Assembly: GCA_902727915.1 (NCBI GenBank)
Contig: CACVAU010000038.1
Span: 1-64,000 of the forward strand
Direction: 5' to 3'
Source of the DNA: an uncultured Sulfurovum sp.
Lineage (GTDB): Bacteria; Campylobacterota; Campylobacteria; Campylobacterales; Sulfurovaceae
DNA length: 64,000 nucleotides
The position numbers and the translations under genes are program-made. Each line of letters begins with the position of its first letter. The stretch's first letter is position 1. The notes below the pieces were generated by a model. The model searched no databases and was not told where the DNA came from. It saw only the letters and a list, made by a program, of their open reading frames with translations. Positions 43,884 through 53,301 of the stretch are shown here, one piece after another.

Positions 43884-44981
43884 CTATATGAGTTTAAAAA
43901 AAGAAAGATTCATGACTTGTTCAGATTGAAAAATAATAATCAATAAAGAAATAGAAAAAAATAACCATTTATAACTCGCTCTCTTCACAAAAAGAAAATA
44001 CAAAGAGATACATGCCAACCAAAGTGTAAATAATAAAATAAGATAATGTTCAGTATATGAAGTAACTAAAGAACGTGTATAAATAGAAAAACTTAAAACA
44101 AGACTCAAAATAAATAAAGAACCCCAAATAAAAACTCTAAATTTTTTATTTGCATCATCCCATAAAGGTGTCCAATGCATATAAGTACCAATAGCAACAA
44201 AAGTATAAGCTAAGGCTAAAAAGTCAATATTCAAAGTATTCCAACTGTCTGTTAAAAATATTTTAATGATATAAGCAAAAATAAGAATAAAATAGATAAA
44301 AAATGCTGGTGTCAATATATATTTAGTAAATACTGTTCCTATACCTTGATACTGGTTCTTTTGTACGAGCATAATATATTTAGGAATCTTTCCAAAAAAA
44401 TAAGTTACAGCAAAAACACCCAAAATAAAAAACATAAATTGAAAATAATGACGCGCATCTAATGTTACTAAAAACAACTTATCCATCGCATACATGGTAA
44501 TATAAAACAATAAGAAAAAGACCATACTTAAAAGTAAACTTACCAATAAGTTTTCTACAATTGTTTGTGTCCATTCCCAAATATTTTGGTTAGAAATTTT
44601 AATGTCCATAAACGGTGCCCATAAAAACATAAAACAAAGTGCGAAAATTAAAAGTACATGATGGGTAATAATGGTTGAATTTAAAATATTTAAAGGTAAA
44701 TGATAATAATACAATACCAATAATCCCAATCCAACCATTTTAAACCACAGCTTTTTTGAGAGTAAATGCAAGGCAGGAAAAAGAAAAATTCCTAAACTTA
44801 ATACAAGTATAAGTTTAGGAATTATTAAAATAAAAGAACTATTAATTAGATCACCAGCTTCAATCAAGAGAATTAATAAGATAGTAACAGAAAAAGAAGA
44901 AAAAATAGCCAGAGGAAAACGTTTAAAAATCTCTAAAATTTTAAGGGACCAACGATCAATTGTTTCAAAAAAGAAATTCAC
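43884..44981 (-). CDS. DUF4153 integral membrane protein
   Basis: This 365-aa protein has about ten to eleven hydrophobic helices throughout. It starts with an amphipathic segment and RFPLAIFSSFSVTILLILL, the beginning that marks DUF4153. Loops are short and the C-terminus ends shortly after a hydrophobic helix. A transporter or sensor role cannot be read from the sequence. It probably forms an operon with the LRR kinase gene downstream. Confidence 0.7.
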   Translation of the reverse strand: MNFFFETIDRWSLKILEIFKRFPLAIFSSFSVTILLILLIEAGDLINSSFILIIPKLILVLSLGIFLFPALHLLSKKLWFKMVGLGLLVLYYYHLPLNILNSTIITHHVLLIFALCFMFLWAPFMDIKISNQNIWEWTQTIVENLLVSLLLSMVFFLLFYITMYAMDKLFLVTLDARHYFQFMFFILGVFAVTYFFGKIPKYIMLVQKNQYQGIGTVFTKYILTPAFFIYFILIFAYIIKIFLTDSWNTLNIDFLALAYTFVAIGTYMHWTPLWDDANKKFRVFIWGSLFILSLVLSFSIYTRSLVTSYTEHYLILLFTLWLACISLYFLFVKRASYKWLFFSISLLIIIFQSEQVMNLSFFKLI

Positions 44982-45246
44982 GCTTAACCTTTATATATGG
45001 ATTTAAAAGTGTTATTTTATCACAAAATTTATTAAGCCATTAGGCTAAGATAATTGTACTATTTAATATAAAGAATTAATATCCAATATTTCTTATTTAT
45101 GACAACCTTATCAAATGAGAAATATTGACCACTCATCACATTCTTTTCTATTCTTATGCTTAAGACCTAAAATCTTTAGTAAAGTTAAAAGTATAATATA
45201 AGAATTATATTTTCAAAATCATGTTATAAAATAGAAAGGTTAACCC

Positions 45247-46545
45247 ATGTATCGTAATATTGTCCATATTGAAAGCTTAGATAAAAACAATCGTAGTTTT
45301 GGAACAGGTTTTGTCATAGACAATGATGATAAAGGTGTATATATTTTAACCTGTAAACATGTTATTGATGATGTAGTAAACCCAATGGTCGAAGAAGTAA
45401 AGGCTAGAATTATTGCCATAGGTAATGAGATTGATATGGCTGTTATTTATGTTTCTAAACTCAATTTAAAGCCGTTAATATTACAAGTTAATAATTGTCA
45501 TAGTTCTGATGTTGAAATTATTGGATTTAGTAACTTTAATCAAAACATGACCCAAAAAAAACATATATCAGCAATACTTTATAATGAAAAAATAGAACTC
45601 CACACTAATAAAAACGATTTTTTTTACTATATACGTAAAATTAAAACACATAATGGCTACACCTTTGATCGAGGTAATAGTGGTGCACCTGTTTTTTGTA
45701 AAAAAACCAATAAAGTTATTGCCATGATTTCAAATAAAGAAGGTACTGAAATAGGGTATGCCATTGAAATAAATTCACTAAAGCAAATCTGGAAAGAAGT
45801 ACCTACTTATATACTGGAACAAGATACTTTATCCATTGAGTCCATCAGTGGTATCCATCATGACCAAGAAATAAATAACAGTAATAAAGAGATAAAAAAT
45901 ACTTTCTCTCCTTTTCATTATATTATAATCGCTATCTTAATTCTTTTTATGGTAATCTTGACGTACTTCATGTCTTTAGAGAAATCTTTACATGAAGAAA
46001 CATTAGTAACAACAACGACTAAAACTAAAATAACACCTCAGCTTAACCTTGAACATGATTTTATCCCAACAAAAGTAGCTTCTCATAATAACCCTACAAA
46101 TCATCAATGTATTGATATTGATCCTCATAGCCTAACAGTACATAAAGAAGATAATCAATTCAAAATATTCTCACATAATACATTACTGTTTAACTTCATA
46201 CATGATAAAGGTGCACACCGTGCTCAACACATTATGAAAAAATACAACATGACCCAATCCTGCTCTTTGGGTAAACATGAAAAAGCATTTAGTTATTTAC
46301 TTACAGAACATGGTATGCCTATGGGAACAATAGAAAATGAAGAGTGTATTGGCTTTTCCTACCATAACCTTAACATAGAGTATATCAATAATCATTATGA
46401 TATATTAAGTGAAGGCTATCAATTATTTCATTTTGCTTATAAAAATGAAGCAGAAAAAGCATTGAGTCTTATAAAAGAACATCAGTTTAATCATTTTTGT
46501 TATATTCGTAATCCGAAAAGTGACTTTAAATACTTTAAACCATAA
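45247..46545 (+). CDS. Membrane-anchored trypsin-like serine protease
   Basis: The 432-aa protein has an N-terminal S1-type protease domain (about 1-185) with triad H38 (TCKHVI), D63 (EIDMAVI) and S145 (RGNSGAPV). A charged linker and one membrane helix (about 222-241) follow. The C-terminal region has two copies of a small domain (FSHNTLLFNFIHDKGAHRAQ and LSEGYQLFHFAYKNEAEKAL, each followed by a short His/Cys strand). No signal peptide precedes the protease, so the protease domain would be cytoplasmic and the C-terminal domains outside (topology inferred). Confidence 0.75.
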   Translation: MYRNIVHIESLDKNNRSFGTGFVIDNDDKGVYILTCKHVIDDVVNPMVEEVKARIIAIGNEIDMAVIYVSKLNLKPLILQVNNCHSSDVEIIGFSNFNQNMTQKKHISAILYNEKIELHTNKNDFFYYIRKIKTHNGYTFDRGNSGAPVFCKKTNKVIAMISNKEGTEIGYAIEINSLKQIWKEVPTYILEQDTLSIESISGIHHDQEINNSNKEIKNTFSPFHYIIIAILILFMVILTYFMSLEKSLHEETLVTTTTKTKITPQLNLEHDFIPTKVASHNNPTNHQCIDIDPHSLTVHKEDNQFKIFSHNTLLFNFIHDKGAHRAQHIMKKYNMTQSCSLGKHEKAFSYLLTEHGMPMGTIENEECIGFSYHNLNIEYINNHYDILSEGYQLFHFAYKNEAEKALSLIKEHQFNHFCYIRNPKSDFKYFKP

Positions 46546-46553
46546 ATTACTTT

Positions 46554-47042
46554 TTAAAGCCCTAAAACATTATAAATAACTTTAGCTCTAGTTTCAACAT
46601 CTTTAGTACTCCAATTAGTATAAGCTCTTTGATCAATAGTCAAAACACCATTTTTTAATGAGATACCTTTTTTATTAGTTGTTTTTATTTTATTAGAAAA
46701 AACAATTTTCTTAACTCTTTCTAAACGAATCAACTCTTTTAAAGCTTCTTTACCTAGAGCATCTGAAGATAAATTCTTAAATGTACTTAACAATGGTTTT
46801 ATATAAACCTGTTGAATTCCTTTATCTAAAAGTTTAATTTTTTTAACATCTGAAATACTTTCCCAATCAATGCTCAACTCTAATTGAGTATCAATCATTT
46901 TATTAAGCTTTTCTTGAAAATCAGTAATAGTACTTTTTTCAATTTTTGCAATATTTCGCTTCTCTTCTAAGGTTAAACTGTTTGCATAAAGTAAACTCGT
47001 TGTGTTTAAAAGTATAAAAGTTAGTAATAGTTTTAGTTTCAT
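46554..47042 (-). CDS. Secreted hypothetical protein
   Basis: This 162-aa protein has a signal peptide (MKLKLLLTFILLNTTSLLYA), and the mature part is helical and Lys-rich with no cysteine. It is not recognised. It is divergent from the next gene, with which it shares an AT-rich intergenic region carrying an imperfect palindrome (attaaattaaactttaaaag then tttatttaat). Confidence 0.55.
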   Translation of the reverse strand: MKLKLLLTFILLNTTSLLYANSLTLEEKRNIAKIEKSTITDFQEKLNKMIDTQLELSIDWESISDVKKIKLLDKGIQQVYIKPLLSTFKNLSSDALGKEALKELIRLERVKKIVFSNKIKTTNKKGISLKNGVLTIDQRAYTNWSTKDVETRAKVIYNVLGL

Positions 47043-47182
47043 ATAAATCCTTAAATTAAATATTCATAATTATATTAAATTAAACTTTAAAAGTTTATTT
47101 AATTTTATATATTTAATAATATAATAGTTAAAGTTTAACTATATATAATATCTTCCCCATTTATTTCAAAAAAAGGAATACT

Positions 47183-47803
47183 TTGACAAAGGCAATAATA
47201 ATGACTCTCTTTCTAAACTTACAGCTTTTATTAGCTCAAGAAAATATAACAATGAACAAAGAATTTTTAATTGGTATGCTCAACGACTACAATGGTTTAC
47301 AACTTCAAGAGAATAACGAAAACAATGAAATAAACTATTTTTATGCTGATGAAAATCAAAGCTATGAAATTTTTATGGAAGCGTTAAAAACTATTTTTAA
47401 CGCTGAAGAATTTGATTTTATTGTTAAACAAAAATCAAACATTTCTATTTATTCACCTAAACATAAAAAATTATTTCATGACTTTTATAACTTTAAGAAA
47501 GAAAAAGAAACCAATTTTTCTATAGGATTCTTAAATGAAAAAAAATTTAATAACCCTACAAAAAAACTTCTTTTTATTTTAGGAACCTATGCTCGATTTG
47601 GAAGCATGAATAAAAAAGGAGAAGTTCAACTCAAATTGACCAATTCACTTTCTCATTTTCAGGCTACACAAAATTTTCTTAAAGCATTAAAATTTGAGAT
47701 AATAGAAGTTTCTACCTCAGGAGAAGCTACTTTTCCTCAAACACAAACAATTATATTTATCCCAAATGATAAATCAAGGGAATTCTTTGAAAAGTTAATG
47801 TAG
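47183..47803 (+). CDS. Secreted hypothetical protein
   Basis: The start is a TTG at 47183 with AAAGGAATAC just before it; it opens a signal peptide MTKAIIMTLFLNLQLLLA. The ATG at 47201 would leave only a fragment of it. The 206-aa mature part is mixed alpha/beta with no clear motif (FYADENQSYEIFMEALK, FSIGFLNEKKF). Not recognised. It is followed by another small gene 8 bp downstream. Confidence 0.55.
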   Translation: MTKAIIMTLFLNLQLLLAQENITMNKEFLIGMLNDYNGLQLQENNENNEINYFYADENQSYEIFMEALKTIFNAEEFDFIVKQKSNISIYSPKHKKLFHDFYNFKKEKETNFSIGFLNEKKFNNPTKKLLFILGTYARFGSMNKKGEVQLKLTNSLSHFQATQNFLKALKFEIIEVSTSGEATFPQTQTIIFIPNDKSREFFEKLM

Positions 47804-47811
47804 GTGAAACT

Positions 47812-48297
47812 ATGTTACCTGTATCTCAAGAATTAAGAAGCAAACTGAAATGGTATATTAATGCTAAACCCATAAAAAAAACTACATGGGTCTGTATGTC
47901 TTATATGGGTAGAAAACATGTAAAACATCTTTCTACATCAAACTACATATTTGCTGATTTAACAGTGATATGTCCTTCTCATATATTTATACAAATATAT
48001 CAAGAATACTACAAGAAAATAATCGAAGAAGAAAAAAGTGATACCTCTTATGAATGGGGTATCACAGAGGTATGGGATAAAATTAGACAATTAAACTATC
48101 CTAGTCTTAAACAACTATTGATAGAGCATCAAGAACTTATAGAAGCATTAATTATTGAAGATGATACAAGTATTAGTGAACTCATAGATATGGAGCCACC
48201 CTCATATTGTGTAGATACTTATAGTTTAAGCTATTTATATAAACTTGAAATGTCAAACAATAAGATTATTTTATTTGGAAAAGTGTTTTATAAATAA
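47812..48297 (+). CDS. Hypothetical cytoplasmic protein
   Basis: This 161-aa protein starts MLPVSQELRSKLKW and has no signal or membrane segment. It is rich in Tyr, Trp and acidic helices (SYEWGITEVWDKIRQLNYPS, IEDDTSISELIDMEPP). No family recognised. It lies 8 bp after the secreted hypothetical gene and is probably cotranscribed with it. Confidence 0.5.
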   Translation: MLPVSQELRSKLKWYINAKPIKKTTWVCMSYMGRKHVKHLSTSNYIFADLTVICPSHIFIQIYQEYYKKIIEEEKSDTSYEWGITEVWDKIRQLNYPSLKQLLIEHQELIEALIIEDDTSISELIDMEPPSYCVDTYSLSYLYKLEMSNNKIILFGKVFYK

Positions 48298-48310
48298 AAT
48301 TTAAAAAATC

Positions 48311-48334
48311 CTCTGTACCCAAAAAGGTACAGAG
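48311..48334. terminator. Intrinsic terminator of acnB (bidirectional)
   Basis: A perfect 9-bp stem, CTCTGTACC with GGTACAGAG, around CAAAAA. Read on the minus strand it follows acnB by 21 bases and is trailed by GATTTTTTAAATTTT, a good U-tract. It can also end the convergent hypothetical operon. Confidence 0.75.
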
Positions 48335-48355
48335 TAAAAAGTAAAGAAAAGCTCC

Positions 48356-50926
48356 CTACTCGACCATTGCCACAAGTTCTTCTTTAGAAACTTTGTTGAA
48401 GTTTAAATATTTGTAAATCTCATCTGTCATTTCAGGTTTGATTTTATCTTGTACAATCTCAAGATACTCAGAAGCAGTTGGTAACTTACCTTTAAGTGCA
48501 ACAACAGCAGCAAGCTCGGCAGAACCAAGGTATACTTGTGAACCCTTACCAAGTCTATTGTCAAAGTTTCTTGTAGATGTTGAAAATACCCATGCATTCT
48601 GCTTAACAGCTGCTTGGTTACCCATACATAAAGAACATCCTGGAGGCTCAATTCTCGCCCCTGCCATTCCAAATACAGAGTAATAACCTTCTTCTTGAAG
48701 TGTCTTCTCATCCATTTTAGTTGGAGGACAAATCCAAAGCTTAGCTTCAACTGCACCTTCACCTCTAAGTACTTCTGCATTTGCTCTAAATAGACCAATA
48801 TTAGTCATACAAGAACCAATAAATACTTCATCAACTTCTGTTCTTAAACCAGCTTCTGCAACTTCAGTTAATGTTTTAACATCATCTGGATCATTTGGAC
48901 AAGCTACAATTGGCTCTGTAATTTCTGACATGTTAATTTCAATAACAGCAGCATATTCAGCATCAGCATCAGCCTTAAGCAGTATAGGGTTAGCAACCCA
49001 GTCTCTCATTTTTTGCGCTCTTCTTTCAAGTGTTGCTCTGTCTTCGTAACCTTGAGCAATTAACTCTTCAATAAGTGCAATATTTGACTCTAAGTACTCA
49101 ATAATTGGTTCCTTATCAAGATTAACAGCACAAGCAGCAGCAGAACGCTCAGCAGAAGCATCAGAAAGCTCAAATGCTTGTTCACATTTTAATGTTTCAA
49201 GACCTTCAATCTCTAAAATACGTCCAGCAAAAATGTTTTTCTTACCAGCTTTTTCAACAGTTAATAAACCATCTTTAATTGCTTGATGAGGAATAGCATT
49301 TACCATATCTCTAAGTGTAATACCTGGTTGCATTTCACCTGAGAAACGTACCATTACCGACTCAGGCATAGTAAGTGGCATAGAACCAGTAACTGCTGCA
49401 AATGCAACAAGTCCAGAACCAGCAGGGAAAGACATACCAATTGGGAATCTTGTGTGACTATCTGCACCTGTACCAATGGTATCTGGAAGACACATTCTGT
49501 TTAACCATGAGTGAATAACACCATCACCTGGTCTAAGTGTAAATCCTTTTCTGTCTGTCATAAAGTCTGGCAATGTATGCTGTAGTTTAATATCTGCTGG
49601 TTTTGGATAAGCAGATGTATGACAGAATGACTGAAGTACAAAGTCAGCACCAAAGTTAAGTGCAGCTAAATCTTTTACCTCATCTCTTGTCATCGCACCT
49701 GTTGTATCTTGAGAACCAACTGTTGTACATACTGGCTCAGAGTAAACACCTGGTTTAACACCTTCCATACCAGAAGCTTTACCCACCATTTTCTGTGCAA
49801 GAGTGAATCCTTTACCATTATCTTCAGGTAATGCAGGAGTCATGAAAATATCTCCAGTATCCATACCCATAGCTTCTCTAGCTTTTACAGTAAGACCTTT
49901 ACCAATAATCAATGGTACACGCCCACCAGCTCTCATTTCGTCTGGAAGTGTGTTTGGCTCAATGTTAAACTCTGAAACAACTTTTCCATCTATTTCAATT
50001 ACACCATCAAAAGGTTTAAGTACGATTACATCCCCTGTGTTAAGGTTTGCTGTAGGTGCTTGAATAGGGATACATCCACCATCTTCTGCTGTGTTAAAGA
50101 AAATTGGTGCAATAATATCACCAATAACAACACCACCTGTTCTTTTACCTGGAATAAAAGGAATGTCATCACCCATATGCCATTGAAGTGAGTTAATACC
50201 AGATTTTCTTGAAGAACCAGTACCTACAACATCACCAACATAAACAAGAGGATTACCTTTTCTTTTAAGTTCGTTCATTGTGTCTAATGGGTTGTCCATT
50301 CTGTTTACTAAGAAAGAGTTAGCATGTAACGGAACATCTGCTCTAGTAAATGCTTCAGACGCTGGAGATAAGTCATCTGTATTTGTTTCACCTGGAATTT
50401 TGTATACTGTTAACGTAATTTCTTTTTTCATCTCTGGCTTATTATAGAACCACTCAGCATTTGCCCATGATACTACTACTTCTTTAGCCAATGCATTACC
50501 AGCATCCATAAGGGCTTTTACATCATTAAATGAATCGTATACTAAAAGAGTGTTTTTAAGTTGCGTTGCTGCTGATTCTGCAACGGCATTGTCTGATGAA
50601 GAAAGTGCATCAACAAGTGGAGCAACATTAAATCCACCTAACATTGTCCCAAGAAGTATAGTAGCTCTTACTGAATCAATCTCTGAACATGTTGCATCAC
50701 CTTTAACAATATCATTTAAAAAGGCTGCTTTAATATACGCTGCATCATCTACTCCAGCTGGAATTTTATTTTCAAAAAGTTCTATTGCATATGCTGCATC
50801 TGCAACAGGTGATACTTTTAATAACTCTACAAGTTCTGCTGTTTGATCTGCTGTAAGAACTAATGGGGGTACACCGAACTCAGCACGTTCGGCTGTGTGT
50901 GCTTTATAATCTGCTAATAATGACAT
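48356..50926 (-). CDS. acnB: Bifunctional aconitate hydratase 2
   Basis: This 856-aa B-type aconitase interconverts citrate and isocitrate in the TCA cycle. The HEAT-like domain 4 comes first, as in AcnB; then the swivel domain and the Fe-S domain with cysteine ligands in [12 protein letters not shown] and [12 protein letters not shown]. Length and domain order are typical. The protein is alanine-rich and its codon choice is less AT-biased than its neighbours, as expected for a highly expressed gene. A monocistronic unit with terminator at 48311-48334. Confidence 0.97.
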   Translation of the reverse strand: MSLLADYKAHTAERAEFGVPPLVLTADQTAELVELLKVSPVADAAYAIELFENKIPAGVDDAAYIKAAFLNDIVKGDATCSEIDSVRATILLGTMLGGFNVAPLVDALSSSDNAVAESAATQLKNTLLVYDSFNDVKALMDAGNALAKEVVVSWANAEWFYNKPEMKKEITLTVYKIPGETNTDDLSPASEAFTRADVPLHANSFLVNRMDNPLDTMNELKRKGNPLVYVGDVVGTGSSRKSGINSLQWHMGDDIPFIPGKRTGGVVIGDIIAPIFFNTAEDGGCIPIQAPTANLNTGDVIVLKPFDGVIEIDGKVVSEFNIEPNTLPDEMRAGGRVPLIIGKGLTVKAREAMGMDTGDIFMTPALPEDNGKGFTLAQKMVGKASGMEGVKPGVYSEPVCTTVGSQDTTGAMTRDEVKDLAALNFGADFVLQSFCHTSAYPKPADIKLQHTLPDFMTDRKGFTLRPGDGVIHSWLNRMCLPDTIGTGADSHTRFPIGMSFPAGSGLVAFAAVTGSMPLTMPESVMVRFSGEMQPGITLRDMVNAIPHQAIKDGLLTVEKAGKKNIFAGRILEIEGLETLKCEQAFELSDASAERSAAACAVNLDKEPIIEYLESNIALIEELIAQGYEDRATLERRAQKMRDWVANPILLKADADAEYAAVIEINMSEITEPIVACPNDPDDVKTLTEVAEAGLRTEVDEVFIGSCMTNIGLFRANAEVLRGEGAVEAKLWICPPTKMDEKTLQEEGYYSVFGMAGARIEPPGCSLCMGNQAAVKQNAWVFSTSTRNFDNRLGKGSQVYLGSAELAAVVALKGKLPTASEYLEIVQDKIKPEMTDEIYKYLNFNKVSKEELVAMVE

Positions 50927-51045
50927 TAATGTCTCCTACTCGTTAAATATTTTCTACTCATTCTATACTAATAGTCGTTAGAGCTTGACGTTAATGTCGT
51001 CTATTTCGTATGGAGTTATTCTTTTGTGTCATTGAGTTACAAGCC

Positions 51046-53223
51046 TTATGCCATCTTTAAATGCTCATTTAAACTATTTGCATCAATAGAATAATCCAAT
51101 ACTTGACAGCAAGTATGGTTTTCTTTTTCCTGAGAAAATAGAAATGGAATAGCCCCATTCTTTTTAATTATTTTTGCCATTATTTCATTGTTGGTATTCC
51201 TATCATCAAATAATGCATATTTATAATGCTTATTTTCTAGCTGTGTTTTAAACTCATAAATAGAATAATAAATATCAACTTCAAATCCAAGACTTTCTAA
51301 AATAGACACATAAATTTTCCCACTCAACTTAGAATCTTTATACAGTAAGACACTGTTAATCGAGACCTGCTGTTCTTTTCTTAATAACGCCATTACATTG
51401 GTATACGTAACAGGGGCATCAAGCATTTGATAAACCGTATTTTCTTGAATATTCTTTAATGGATAATAATTCAAATGACGCATTAATACTATTTTTGTTG
51501 GAAGTTTTAAACACAACTCCAATAATGTATCATTTTTAAAATCATCATAATTAATAAATAAAATATTCGGCAAATAACTACTTTTCATATTTGAAAGGTC
51601 ATTCAAGGTATAAGTTTTATAATCAGCTTTTGTGCAGGTAATATAAACTTTAAGATTTTTATTATTCTCTTCATCATTATTGTTTTTTTGCTCCATTAAA
51701 TACCCAATTTTTAAATTTGGAAAACTAGGATGAGTTCTTATTGATGCTTTAGGGTCTAACCTCAAGGTTAAATCGAAATAAAAGATACTTCCATTTCCTT
51801 TTTCACTCTCTAGTTTTAATGTACCACCCATAAGCTCAACCAATCTTTTTGAAATCGTTAACCCCAAACCTGTGCCACCAAACTTACGATTTGTACTAAT
51901 ATCTGCTTGAACAAAAGCATCAAAAATTTGTTCTTGTTTATCTTCAGCAATACCAATACCTGTATCTTCTATAGAAAAACGAATGTTTGCCTCCTTAGAA
52001 GTTTGTGAAAGTAAAGAAGTAGCAATGTTAATTTTTCCTTTCTCAGGTGTAAACTTAATAGCATTTCCCAAAAGATTTACTACTACTTGTGATATCCGTG
52101 TAGCATCACCCAATACCTTAAAAGGAAGTGCTGGGTCAGAATAAATACTAAAGTCTAATTTTTTTTCCTCTAATGTTTCAAGATATGCTTGAATACTCAT
52201 CTCCACATCTTCAATAAGATTAAATGACGTGTTTTCAATTTCAGGATGCATAGCGTTAATTTTTGAAAAGTCTAAAATGTCTTGTACAATGGTTAATAAA
52301 TTTTTTGAACTATTATCAATAATGCTGACAAATTCATTTTGCTCTTTATTAAGTGTCGTCTTTTGAAGTAAATTTGTAAAACCAATAATACCATTTAAAG
52401 GCGTACGTATTTCATGTGACATATTTGCTAAAAAATTATCTTTTGCCCTATTTGGTTCTTTAATGGCTTTTGCAAGAAACTTATAAACTTCTAAAGTATT
52501 ATTTTTTTTTAAAACCTCTTCTATCTCTAAACGTTGCATCTGGCTTAACTCTTCTTCTATCTCTTTTAATGTGCTAATCAACTCTGTATTATGTCTCTTA
52601 ATCGCTTTAAACCAATAAAATAAAAATAAGCTAAAAAATAAAAAGGCTAAAGTAAGTGCTACATAAACAAAAATATTAGTTTCAAAATGATTATTATCTT
52701 TTAACAATTTATTTTGTACCTTAATCAATTTTTCTTTATCAATATTGCCAATTTTATCTAAGTTAATACTATGTTCTAGAGGTAATTTTTTCACCATTGA
52801 AGCTATATTAAACATAATGGTTTTAATAATTTGATTATTGTAATAATACTCTATCCCATCCATTTTAAAACCATCAACCAAATGATGTACTTTCCTTAAG
52901 TCTCGCAATAAAGTATGAAAACTTTTTTTATTTTTAACATTCTTTAAAAGTCTTTGAAGCTGTACATTTGTTATTTTACGCATACTGTCAACATTTTGAA
53001 AGTTCGCTTTATTCTGTTGACCTATATAGACAATAGTAGCTTGTTTCTCTTTATGAAGATTTTTTAATAACTCATCTAACTGTCCTAAAATCTTTACTTC
53101 TGAGAAAATAGCTTTATTATTTTTATAATCTAAAGAAAAGTTAATTACTTTAAAAAGAAAAAGCGAAAAAATGATGATAGAAAATAATAGAAAAAAAAGA
53201 ATAATTTTTTTGTTGTTAAACAT
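51046..53223 (-). CDS. Hybrid sensor histidine kinase with nitrate-sensor-like input
   Basis: The 725-aa protein has a transmembrane helix (about 8-28), a periplasmic helical region with KEKQATIVYIGQ resembling a NIT sensor, and a second helix near 185-210. HisKA follows with the phosphorylated His 270 in SHEIRTPLNG, then HATPase_c (GNAIKFTPE, EDTGIGI, FGGTGLGL). The C-terminal ~220 residues contain two receiver-like segments. The first lacks a clear phospho-acceptor Asp; the second has ALFDDRN at the expected place but not the usual acidic pair. No response regulator gene adjoins. Confidence 0.85.
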   Translation of the reverse strand: MFNNKKIILFFLLFSIIIFSLFLFKVINFSLDYKNNKAIFSEVKILGQLDELLKNLHKEKQATIVYIGQQNKANFQNVDSMRKITNVQLQRLLKNVKNKKSFHTLLRDLRKVHHLVDGFKMDGIEYYYNNQIIKTIMFNIASMVKKLPLEHSINLDKIGNIDKEKLIKVQNKLLKDNNHFETNIFVYVALTLAFLFFSLFLFYWFKAIKRHNTELISTLKEIEEELSQMQRLEIEEVLKKNNTLEVYKFLAKAIKEPNRAKDNFLANMSHEIRTPLNGIIGFTNLLQKTTLNKEQNEFVSIIDNSSKNLLTIVQDILDFSKINAMHPEIENTSFNLIEDVEMSIQAYLETLEEKKLDFSIYSDPALPFKVLGDATRISQVVVNLLGNAIKFTPEKGKINIATSLLSQTSKEANIRFSIEDTGIGIAEDKQEQIFDAFVQADISTNRKFGGTGLGLTISKRLVELMGGTLKLESEKGNGSIFYFDLTLRLDPKASIRTHPSFPNLKIGYLMEQKNNNDEENNKNLKVYITCTKADYKTYTLNDLSNMKSSYLPNILFINYDDFKNDTLLELCLKLPTKIVLMRHLNYYPLKNIQENTVYQMLDAPVTYTNVMALLRKEQQVSINSVLLYKDSKLSGKIYVSILESLGFEVDIYYSIYEFKTQLENKHYKYALFDDRNTNNEIMAKIIKKNGAIPFLFSQEKENHTCCQVLDYSIDANSLNEHLKMA

Positions 53224-53301
53224 AGGAGCAATAACCTTAATATTATATTAAATTTATTATATATATTTAATATTAAATATTAGATTATTTAAGTAGCTTT
53301 T

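Noticed and set aside
44982..45246. 265-bp gap between DUF4153 and protease genes as a hidden gene or RNA
   Set aside because: AT-rich with stops in all frames and no convincing hairpin or promoter; probably a divergent promoter region only.
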